Shown: piece by piece, positions 1 to 5,172 of the stretch | Layout: every line of letters begins with the position of its first letter | Position numbering within the stretch: position 1 is the first letter of the stretch | Origin: Candidatus Poribacteria bacterium | GTDB taxonomy: Bacteria; Poribacteria; WGA-4E; WGA-3G | Length of the DNA stretch: 6,433 nt | Direction of reading: 5' to 3' | Assembly (NCBI GenBank): GCA_009835515.1 | Contig: VXXH01000722.1 | Coordinates: forward strand, 1 to 6,433 | Position numbers and translations under genes: made by a program | The notes under the pieces: model-generated | Databases searched by the model: none | The model's input: only the letters and a program-made list of their open reading frames with translations | Told to the model about the DNA's origin: nothing

Positions 1-23
1 TGAAAAAATAAGTTTGGGATTTT

Positions 24-686
24 CTATTGCCAATCACACCAAACGCTATAAAAGTACTCCATACCCGGCGGCGGAGGCGGTTCAGCATCCTTCTCCTCGC
101 GCGCGTCTCGCGCCTGAAATCGGAGTCTATATGCCCCCTCGAGTTGTTTCCAGTACGTCGCCTGCCACGGCGCAACATAATCCCACGCAACCGACGCTAA
201 AGACATCTCTATTGGGTAATGAAAATATATAGATTCAAAGTAGCTTTCGAGACTACCTTTATCCGCACACACCACTTCCCATATTCCATATTCACTGCCA
301 TCTACCATTTGAAACCCTTCTTTTATGTATCTGTGCCAGTCGGGGGCGGCGAATGCCTCCCATTGAACGCCGCCTTCCTCCGTCAGCCCATAAAACGTAA
401 GTTTTTCCTTACCTACAGCGTCAATGTCCCTGGATTTCATTTCATCCAAGGCGCGTTTGATTTGTTCGTGCGTTGAAATAAACCCGGTCGCCTCACTTTT
501 AGCATAAATCAGCCCCAAAGCGAGCAAGCGATGGAGGGTCTCAACAAGTGAGGCGCGTGTTAACCCGTGCCATTTTTTATTCAGGTGTAACCCGAGATCG
601 CTATCCATGAGTGCACCGATTGCAAATTCGTCCTCAACAACGTTTCCAAGTAGCCAATACTCGCCGCGTGTAAATCGTGGTTCCAT
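24..686 (-). CDS. Uncharacterised winged-helix-like protein, copy 1 of a tandem triplet (220 aa)
   Basis: I do not recognise a named family, so no function is assigned. The protein has no signal peptide or membrane segment and should be cytoplasmic. Residues 1-13 (MEPRFTRGEYWLL) are identical in all three copies. Residues about 41-70 (GLTRASLVETLHRLLALGLI, then GFIST) followed by YGLTEEGG at 99-106 have the spacing of a helix-turn-helix plus wing. The signature QWEAFAAPDW lies at 108-117. The C-terminal half has YGIWEVVCADK (133-143) and WDYVAPWQATYWKQLEGAYRLRF (about 168-190), then a charged stretch, five prolines (203-207) and a Trp-rich end, VWCDWQ. The start is fixed by the paralogue alignment and an AAAGGAAG ribosome-binding site at 693-700 with a 6-nt spacer. 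It lies only 24 bp behind copy 2, so the two are probably cotranscribed. The DNA-binding fold is inferred; an immunity or antitoxin-type role is possible but unsupported. Confidence 0.86.
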   Translation of the reverse strand: MEPRFTRGEYWLLGNVVEDEFAIGALMDSDLGLHLNKKWHGLTRASLVETLHRLLALGLIYAKSEATGFISTHEQIKRALDEMKSRDIDAVGKEKLTFYGLTEEGGVQWEAFAAPDWHRYIKEGFQMVDGSEYGIWEVVCADKGSLESYFESIYFHYPIEMSLASVAWDYVAPWQATYWKQLEGAYRLRFQARDAREEKDAEPPPPPGMEYFYSVWCDWQ

Positions 687-710
687 ACTGTTCTTCCTTT
701 ACTTATTTTT

Positions 711-1370
711 TTATCGCCAAACACGCAAAATTTCATGGAAGTCTGCCAGAGGCGGAGGCGGAAACGGTTCAGGATTCTCGCGATCGCGCTTGTCTTGATA
801 GTGAAATCGGAGTCTATATGCTCCCTCGAGTTGTTTCCAATATGTCGCTTGCCAAGGTGCAATATAATCCCACTCCATGGACTCCAGAGACGCCTCTACT
901 TGACGATAAAAACAGAAAGATCTATAGTACAATCCGAGTTGTCGTTTATCCGCACAAATGACTTCCCACATTCCATATTTACTGCCCTTTGGCCAGTGAA
1001 AACCGTCTTTTATGTAGCTTTGCCAGTCGGGGGCAGCGAAGGCTTCCCATTGCGCGCCGCCTTCCTCCGTCAATCCATAAGACGTAGGTTTTTTCTTATC
1101 AAAGGGTGCATAACCTCTGGATTTGGGTTCATTCAGGGCACGTTCGATTTCCTCGGCGGTTGAAATAAAGCCGTCAACCTCATTTTCGGCATAAATCAGT
1201 CCCGAAGAGAGAAGCCGATAGAGGGTCTCACCGAGTGAGGTGCGTGTTAACCCGTGTCCCTTTATATTAAAGAATTCAGATTCGCTCCTAAAGAGCGCAC
1301 CGATTGCGAATTCATCCTCAACGACGTTTTCAAGTAGCCAATACTCGCCGCGCGTAAATCGTGGTTCCAT
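711..1370 (-). CDS. Uncharacterised winged-helix-like protein, copy 2 of a tandem triplet (219 aa)
   Basis: This is a paralogue of the genes on either side and aligns with them end to end with few gaps. The shared blocks are MEPRFTRGEYWLL (1-13), GLTRTSLGETLYRLLSSGLIY (about 40-60), GFIST (67-71), YGLTEEGGAQWEAFAAPDW (98-116), YGMWEVICADK (132-142) and WDYIAPWQATYWKQLEGAYRLRF (about 167-189). Copies 1 and 2 share the NVVEDEFAIGAL block at 15-26, which copy 3 lacks. The divergent parts are the loop at 28-37, the linker at 80-96 and the tail, which has four prolines at 204-207 and ends RVWR. The start has an AAAGGA ribosome-binding site at 1379-1384, 8 nt upstream. The gap to copy 3 is 111 bp, against 24 bp to copy 1, and contains a candidate promoter, so copies 2 and 1 may form their own transcript. 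Function is unknown. Confidence 0.86.
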   Translation of the reverse strand: MEPRFTRGEYWLLENVVEDEFAIGALFRSESEFFNIKGHGLTRTSLGETLYRLLSSGLIYAENEVDGFISTAEEIERALNEPKSRGYAPFDKKKPTSYGLTEEGGAQWEAFAAPDWQSYIKDGFHWPKGSKYGMWEVICADKRQLGLYYRSFCFYRQVEASLESMEWDYIAPWQATYWKQLEGAYRLRFHYQDKRDRENPEPFPPPPLADFHEILRVWR

Positions 1371-1438
1371 GCTGTTGTTCCTTTACTTATGCCTCTAACA
1401 GTCAGATTTTACACTTTTAACTTCTCAAAGGGAGCCAA

Positions 1439-1467
1439 AATTTATCTTCACATTGTGGACACGTCAA
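1439..1467 (-). promoter_or_regulatory. Candidate sigma-70-like promoter upstream of copy 2
   Basis: On the minus strand TTGACG (1462-1467) lies 17 bp before TAAATT (1439-1444). These match the -35 consensus at five of six positions and the -10 consensus at four of six, with ideal spacing. It sits in the enlarged gap between copies 3 and 2 and would give a leader of about 60 nt before the start at 1370. This is inferred from consensus only; promoter preferences in this organism are unknown. Confidence 0.4.
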
Positions 1468-1481
1468 TCCGATCTATTCTC

Positions 1482-2147
1482 CTATCGCCAAACACACCAA
1501 AGGCCACGATGCCATTCTGGACTCGAAGGCGGAGACCCTTGATAATCCTCCGCCTCGCTCTTGTCTTGAGCCTGAAATCGGAGTATATGTGCCCCCTCAA
1601 GTTGTTTCCAGTACGTTACCTCCCACGGCGCAACATAATCCCACGCAACCGATTCCAAAGATACCTCCAGTCGTTGATGAAAACATATAGATTCAACGTA
1701 CCTTTCGAGCCACTCTTTATCCGCACATATCAGTTCCCATATTCCATATTCATCCTCGTCCTCGTCTGAAAATGTTTCGCCTCCCTCTACGTATTTTTCC
1801 CAGTCCGGTGCGGCGAAGGCTTCCCATTGCGCGCCACCCTCCGGTGTCAGTCCATAAGATGTGTGTTTTTTCTCACCTGCGGAGAAAACTCTCATGGGAG
1901 GTTCATTCAAGGCACATTCGATTTGTTCATAAGTTGAAATAAAGCCGTCAACCTCATTTTTGGCATAAATCAGTCCCGAAGAGAGGAGCCGATAGAGGTT
2001 CTCAAGCAATGATGCGCGCGTTAATCCATGCCCTTTTTTGTTAAGGTGTAATTCAAGTTCGCTATCAATGAGACCAGAGATAGACCACTCATGCTCAATA
2101 GCGATTTCAAGTAGCCAATATTCGCCGCGTGTAAATCGTGGTTCCAT
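1482..2147 (-). CDS. Uncharacterised winged-helix-like protein, copy 3 of a tandem triplet (221 aa)
   Basis: This is the first of the triplet in transcription order. It keeps the family blocks: MEPRFTRGEYWLL (1-13), GHGLTRASLLENLYRLLSSG (39-58), YGLTPEGGAQWEAFAAPDW (98-116), YGIWELICADK (134-144) and VAWDYVAPWEVTYWKQLEGA (167-186). It differs in residues 14-27 (EIAIEHEWSISGLI), which could be a ligand- or partner-specific face. It also has an acidic insertion, SDEDEDE (127-133), in the linker where the other copies have MVDGS or PKGS, and its proline tract is reduced to PPSSP before the LWCVWR end. The start is set by the paralogues and by an AAAGGA site at 2156-2161 with an 8-nt spacer. The sequence just before the start (AAAGGAACAACA then AT) is almost the same as that of copy 2, so the duplicated unit included the leader. 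It has no signal peptide and no assigned function. Confidence 0.86.
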   Translation of the reverse strand: MEPRFTRGEYWLLEIAIEHEWSISGLIDSELELHLNKKGHGLTRASLLENLYRLLSSGLIYAKNEVDGFISTYEQIECALNEPPMRVFSAGEKKHTSYGLTPEGGAQWEAFAAPDWEKYVEGGETFSDEDEDEYGIWELICADKEWLERYVESICFHQRLEVSLESVAWDYVAPWEVTYWKQLEGAHILRFQAQDKSEAEDYQGSPPSSPEWHRGLWCVWR

Positions 2148-2173
2148 ATTGTTGTTCCTTTATTGCTTTTTAA

Positions 2174-2323
2174 TTAAGTATTCGATCTCAACTTTATACG
2201 ACGAGTCAGGGTAGTGCTAAAGTAGCCAATAATCCATATCCACCCAACTCCAAAGAAAAAATAGAACCCGACAACGGTCAAGATCGCGGAGCCGCAAGTA
2301 GATCCCGCAGCAACTGATCGCAA
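2174..2323 (-). CDS. Possible small hydrophobic membrane ORF or remnant (49 codons, TTG start)
   Basis: In one minus-strand frame the gap encodes a peptide with a single hydrophobic stretch, from about residue 12 to 34 (SAILTVVGFYFFF, then GVGWIWIIGY). It is followed by a positively charged tail (TRRIKLRSNT) and a TAA stop at 2174-2176. This is the layout of a single-span membrane peptide with a basic end. Against it: there is no ATG or GTG, the only likely initiator is TTG at 2321-2323, and there is no clear ribosome-binding site. The frame opens just after a TGA at 2337-2339. It may be a chance ORF, or the 3' remnant of a longer gene whose 5' part lies in the neighbouring open frame. It stops 27 nt before copy 3 begins. 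Confidence 0.25.
   Translation of the reverse strand: MRSVAAGSTCGSAILTVVGFYFFFGVGWIWIIGYFSTTLTRRIKLRSNT
2193..2220 (-). promoter_or_regulatory. Weak candidate promoter upstream of copy 3
   Basis: TTAGCA (2215-2220) lies 16 bp before TATAAA (2193-2198) on the minus strand. Each hexamer is a partial match to the sigma-70 consensus (four and five of six). It would give a leader of roughly 40 nt before the copy 3 start. The AT-rich segment after it (TTAATTAAAAAG, about 2165-2176) is compatible with a leader. Support is from consensus and position only. Confidence 0.3.
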
Positions 2324-2363
2324 CAGAGTTTTAGATCAGCCTGCGAGTTAGCGGTAAGCTTGT

Positions 2364-2834
2364 TTAGTGAGATTCCAGCCGTTCAGGGATACCGTTATCA
2401 CCCAAACGGATGATAAAATACCGATCTTCTGAGTCTACTCCCCGAAACCCCGGAAGCCAGACGCTATAAAATTGTTCGGGTTCGAGAGGTACGGCTTTCA
2501 CATCCGCTTGATAGCCCCGCGGCACTTCCCCGTAGGTCAGACAAGAAACGGGGGATGTTGGCTGAATACAATCTAAGGACCAAACCTGTTCAGTTCTGTC
2601 CCAATGCGAGTCAAACTCCGTGGAACGTTGCACTTTCCAGACTACAATCATTCTAATGCCCAACCGTTCTTGAAGAGATGCATCCCGATACAGACAGAAC
2701 GTTGGCTGCATCAATCCTGACCTCGAATCAACAGTGATATACCCAGGGGCCGGCTGGCATCCACCGGAAACCAAGCAGTAACTGATGATGAGAGGGCTAA
2801 CGACCGCAATAATAACACCGATTCTATTTTTCAT
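2364..2834 (-). CDS. Predicted exported, probably lipid-anchored protein of unknown function (156 aa)
   Basis: The N-terminus has a basic start (MKNR) and a hydrophobic segment (IGVIIAVVSPLIISYCLV, 5-22), then SGGC with Cys26 as the likely lipidated residue. The lipobox is imperfect, with Ser at -3 and Gly at -2 and -1, so a plain signal anchor or cleaved secretion are alternatives. The mature part includes a central MIVVWKV strand (62-68), WSLDCI (85-90), YGEVPRGYQADVKAVPLEPE (101-120), then FYSVWLPGF and RYFIIRLGDNG, which suggests a small beta-rich domain. Cys47, Cys89 and Cys98 could form a disulphide outside the cytoplasm. The start is well supported: a strong GGAGGT (2842-2847) lies 7 nt upstream. 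It directly follows the two secreted paralogues and the small broken ORF, whose stop overlaps this gene's start, pointing to cotranscription. I do not recognise a named family. Confidence 0.78.
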   Translation of the reverse strand: MKNRIGVIIAVVSPLIISYCLVSGGCQPAPGYITVDSRSGLMQPTFCLYRDASLQERLGIRMIVVWKVQRSTEFDSHWDRTEQVWSLDCIQPTSPVSCLTYGEVPRGYQADVKAVPLEPEQFYSVWLPGFRGVDSEDRYFIIRLGDNGIPERLESH

Positions 2835-2975
2835 CTTCTTTACCTCCAGGCTCCCTTACAACCGTTGCGGTGTCGGTATCAAGGGCGGCATCTACTGATA
2901 GATCAATTTTTTCAGGAAAATCTCGCCGTCTAAATCTGGCACCGTGTGCCGTTGTATAAATTCGTCTACTTTCAT
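2824..2975 (-). pseudogene. Small ORF (about 50 codons) broken or recoded at an A-run
   Basis: An ATG at 2973-2975 opens MKVDEFIQRHTVPDLDGE and runs to a TAG at 2892-2894, giving only 27 aa. From the six-A run (T2907-2912 on the plus strand) a second frame is open and reads KIDLSVDAALDTDTATVV, then REPGGKEDEK, to a TAG at 2824-2826. Adding one A to the run would join the two halves into a continuous 50-codon ORF, and the 152-nt span is exactly one base short of a multiple of three. The joined ORF would start 3 bp after the upstream stop and end 11 bp inside the downstream gene, a typical operon fit. GAG lies 5 nt before the ATG. It could be a true pseudogene, a site of transcriptional or translational slippage, or a sequence error. 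The product is acidic and soluble-looking, with no recognised family. Confidence 0.42.
2842..2847 (-). promoter_or_regulatory. Strong ribosome-binding site for the lipoprotein-like gene
   Basis: GGAGGT on the minus strand lies 7 nt before the ATG at 2832-2834. It is the best Shine-Dalgarno match in the window and fixes that start. It also lies inside the reading frame of the preceding small ORF, as expected for translationally coupled operon genes. Confidence 0.75.
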
Positions 2976-2977
2976 CT

Positions 2978-3982
2978 TCACTCGGATGGCAATTTTTTTA
3001 AGATGGATTCTGCGGCTTGAATGTAATTATCCTTCTTTCCATGTTCAACGATCCACTTTAGATCCACCGGTGTCTCGCTGCCTCGGTAGTGGTGTACTAA
3101 CCCCAAGTAGAACCTGTACGTCTCACACTGGTAGATAATATCGCCGTGCCGAAGCATCTGATAATTAAACGCACCCAATAACTGAATGAGAAACTCGTTA
3201 CTCTCGGTATAGAATTTTTCGTTATTCAAGATGTAAGTGTTTCCATCCCACTCGTAGAGGCTCATCCATTCCAGATGCGGTGCGCCAGGGACCCCTTCAA
3301 TATGTATGCTGTATGGGATTTTAATTTCATAGATGCCATCGTTATCCAAATCAACGTACTCGGCATCAGATAGAAGTCCAGGAATGGTGTAGGAGCTGAA
3401 GATTTCCTTGAACTCGCCGTTCTGAAAAGAAATCACAGCCACACCGTAAGAGGATTCAAACCATACGTCTAAAGTGCCATCACCCGTCAAATCAACGAGT
3501 TCAAAGGCTGCCAGAGACTGAAGAGCGTCTTTCGGCGGTTGGGCAAAGACGAGCGGGGGTGTCTGAAGTTCAATGGATTTCGCTGCGGGGATCTCCAACG
3601 CATGGGTGCCTGTATCATAAAGCTTGAAAAGTGCTTTTTGCTGGAGTTCCTCTGCCTCGGTATTAGCGATGAGGAGAAACGCTTGAACCCATTCACCGAC
3701 GTATCTGTACCGTGCTACATCAACATAAATATCAACAAGCATTAAAACAACAGTTTCTTTTTCGGGTGTATCATCAATATTTGCGGTGGCTGCCATGCGA
3801 GTATCGTAACGCAGTCCTTTCGGCGCGGGGATAGTCAAAAAACGGTGATACTGTTGCTCCTGATATGGCTTATATCGTCGATATGTGACCTTAGAAGTAG
3901 TAGTCTTTGGGGTATCAGCATTTACTGCAAAACAACTGAGTATCAGTGAAATAAAAAGTGTGGTTTGAAGAAATCGTTTCAT
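2978..3982 (-). CDS. Secreted FG-GAP/VCBS-like protein, paralogue A (334 aa)
   Basis: A clear signal peptide (MKRFLQTTLFISLILSCFAVNA, cleavage after the VNA at about 22) marks export. The mature protein has Asp-rich loops of the type seen in FG-GAP/VCBS beta-propeller repeats: ANIDDTPEKETVVLM (67-81), VDLTGDGTLDVWF (163-175) and VDLDNDGIYEIKIP (210-223). Each loop is followed by a beta strand and could bind calcium. VISFQNGEF (183-191) and LYEWDGNTYIL (242-252) are intervening strands. The end (DLKWIVEHGKKDNYIQAAES, about 307-326) looks helical and TPR-like. With only about three loops it is shorter than a full seven-bladed propeller. The start has GGAG at 3992-3995, 9 nt upstream. It lies 28 bp after its paralogue, so the two are likely cotranscribed. 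A periplasmic or surface role is inferred; ligand and activity are unknown. Confidence 0.87.
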   Translation of the reverse strand: MKRFLQTTLFISLILSCFAVNADTPKTTTSKVTYRRYKPYQEQQYHRFLTIPAPKGLRYDTRMAATANIDDTPEKETVVLMLVDIYVDVARYRYVGEWVQAFLLIANTEAEELQQKALFKLYDTGTHALEIPAAKSIELQTPPLVFAQPPKDALQSLAAFELVDLTGDGTLDVWFESSYGVAVISFQNGEFKEIFSSYTIPGLLSDAEYVDLDNDGIYEIKIPYSIHIEGVPGAPHLEWMSLYEWDGNTYILNNEKFYTESNEFLIQLLGAFNYQMLRHGDIIYQCETYRFYLGLVHHYRGSETPVDLKWIVEHGKKDNYIQAAESILKKLPSE

Positions 3983-4010
3983 ATTTTTTGTCTCCGGTTG
4001 GGTCTGTTTT

Positions 4011-5054
4011 TTAGTAGGGTGGCAACTTTTTCAAGATGGATTCTGCGGCTTGAATGAACTCGTCCTTCTTAGCATGTTCGAGGACCCACTGTAGATACGC
4101 TCGCGCCATTGAGACGTTGCCGCGATAGTAGAATGTTAATCCGGTGTAGAAACTGTAGACCTCACATTGCGGGATATATCTTCCAAATTGAAATAGGAGA
4201 TGATTATAATAGTCCAATAACCTAATGAGGAACTCGTCATTCTCGGCATAGAATCTTTCGTTATTCAAGACGTAAGTAGTGCCATCCCACTCGTAGAAAC
4301 TCACCCATTTCAGATATGCTGCTGTAGGAACACCGTCGATAGATATTCTGGTGGGAATCTTAATTTCGTAGATGCCATCGTTATCCGAGTCAGTGTATTC
4401 CATGGGGGCATCCCTTTTGAAAGAACTATGGGCACTGCAGACTGCTTTGAACTCGCCATTCTGAAATGAAATGACTGCGACACCGTCGGAAGATTTCACC
4501 CAGATGTCTAAAATGCCATCGCCGGTCAAATCAATGAGTTTAAAGGAAACATGACCCGACCAAGGACGACTGCTGGTCACCTCATTGATGGCGAAGGGCG
4601 GGCTTTGGAGTTCAATATTTTTTCCGGGGACATCGAAATTATAAACCCCTGCATCAAAAAGTTTGAAAAGGTCTTTTTTCTTGGGTAGGATTCCCTCGGT
4701 CTCAGCCTCAGTAATGAGAAGAAACGCTTGGCACCAGTCGCGCCATTCGTCGCCTCCTCCCTCAGCCACCATCAAAACAATCGTCTCTTTTTCGGGCGTG
4801 TTATCAATATTTGCGAGGGCTGTCTTCTGAGTCGTGTAAGAGAAGCCTTGTGGGGCAGGGAAACGCAAAAAACGGTGATACTTTCGACCCTCAGGGTCGA
4901 TTGGGAAATCAGCATACCTTTTATACTCGACATCAGGAGTTTCGGGGGTTGGAGGGTCAGCATTCACTGTCCAACAATTTAATATAAGCAAAATGGAAAG
5001 CACAAAAAGGATGCTCTGGATGTGTTTTGTCATGATTTTTGTTTCCTTATACAT
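4011..5054 (-). CDS. Secreted FG-GAP/VCBS-like protein, paralogue B (347 aa)
   Basis: This is homologous along its whole length to the next gene downstream. It has a signal peptide with hydrophobic core SILFVLSILLIL (14-25) and the same VNA-D cleavage site near 32. The same blocks follow: KYHRFLRFPAPQGFSYTT, ANIDNTPEKETIVLM (81-95), IDLTGDGILDIWV (174-186), VISFQNGEF, DSDNDGIYEIKIP (222-234), FYEWDGTTYVLNNERFY and the helical end EFIQAAESILKKLPPY. The DxxGDG and DSDNDG loops suggest calcium-binding propeller strands. Two starts are possible. The one annotated has GAGGAG (5061-5066) 6 nt upstream. An internal ATG at 5031-5033 has AAGGAA (5043-5048) 9 nt upstream, aligns exactly with the paralogue's start and leader, and gives a more usual signal-peptide length. 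The shorter form is at least as likely. Function is unknown. Confidence 0.87.
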   Translation of the reverse strand: MYKETKIMTKHIQSILFVLSILLILNCWTVNADPPTPETPDVEYKRYADFPIDPEGRKYHRFLRFPAPQGFSYTTQKTALANIDNTPEKETIVLMVAEGGGDEWRDWCQAFLLITEAETEGILPKKKDLFKLFDAGVYNFDVPGKNIELQSPPFAINEVTSSRPWSGHVSFKLIDLTGDGILDIWVKSSDGVAVISFQNGEFKAVCSAHSSFKRDAPMEYTDSDNDGIYEIKIPTRISIDGVPTAAYLKWVSFYEWDGTTYVLNNERFYAENDEFLIRLLDYYNHLLFQFGRYIPQCEVYSFYTGLTFYYRGNVSMARAYLQWVLEHAKKDEFIQAAESILKKLPPY

Positions 5055-5172
5055 TGGTCACTCCTCTGGTAAACTGTTTAGTGCTGATAGGTATACCCTT
5101 CAAGAGTTGTTTGATGGTTTATCTTCTCTCATTGAAATGCTCCATCATGAACGAATTTGGGCGCGTTAACGT
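5055..5172 (-). other. 118-bp gap between the WD40 gene and the secreted pair
   Basis: No terminator or convincing promoter was found. One minus-strand frame starts ATGATG at 5143-5148, is cut by a TAA at 5119-5121 after nine codons, then stays open as IKQLLKGIPISTKQFTRGVT to a TAA at 5047-5049. The latter part looks mildly protein-like but has no usual start of its own other than a TTG, so it is not called as a gene. The GAGGAG ribosome-binding site for paralogue B is at 5061-5066. Confidence 0.45.

Larger units (their letters stand above)
24..2161 (-). repeat. Tandem array of three diverged gene-plus-leader units
   Basis: Three co-oriented homologous units lie head to tail, each comprising an AAAGGA(A) leader and a gene of about 660 bp. 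The 36 bases covering the first 12 codons differ by only one base between copies 1 and 2 (651-686 and 1335-1370) and between copies 1 and 3 (2112-2147). Linker and tail regions are far more diverged. This uneven pattern suggests an old duplication with selection or gene conversion on the start region. The spacing is unequal: 24 bp between copies 1 and 2, and 111 bp between copies 2 and 3. Confidence 0.85.
2148..2363 (-). other. 216-bp gap between the lipoprotein gene and the triplet
   Basis: This is the longest gap in the window and separates the presumed operon upstream from the triplet. It holds the candidate promoter at 2193-2220, the ribosome-binding site of copy 3 (2156-2161) and a hydrophobic short ORF (2174-2323). 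Another frame, from about 2352 down to a TGA at 2278-2280, is also open but has no usual start codon. The only hairpin noticed is a weak 5-bp stem (TTGCG-GCTC-CGCGA) near 2285-2298 without a following T-run, so I do not call a terminator. Confidence 0.5.
2978..5054 (-). repeat. Tandem duplication of the secreted FG-GAP-like gene
   Basis: The two adjacent genes are paralogous from leader to stop. Leaders align (GGAGACAAAAAATATG against GGAAACAAAAATCATG), and the 3' ends share a near-identical DNA block beginning aagatggattctgcggcttg on the plus strand (3000-3019 and 4034-4053). The pair is separated by 28 bp. Divergence is greatest in the mid-region between the first and second Asp-rich loops. 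Confidence 0.82.

Noticed and set aside
581..862. Minus-strand 93-codon ORF bridging the junction of copies 1 and 2
   Set aside because: It overlaps the ends of two well-supported genes in another frame and its translation shows no family resemblance.
14..1769. Plus-strand ORFs of 63-142 codons opposite the triplet genes
   Set aside because: They recur at equivalent places in each copy because the minus-strand genes are homologous. They lack credible starts, and the minus-strand frames are conserved with good ribosome-binding sites.
24..2147. Naming the triplet as a toxin-immunity or toxin-antitoxin locus
   Set aside because: No toxin-like partner is visible and no diagnostic motif was recognised, so this is kept as a hypothesis under findings and not as an annotation.
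2285..2298. Possible intrinsic terminator after the lipoprotein-like gene
   Set aside because: The stem is only about 5 bp with a wobble pair and is not followed by a T-run on the minus strand.
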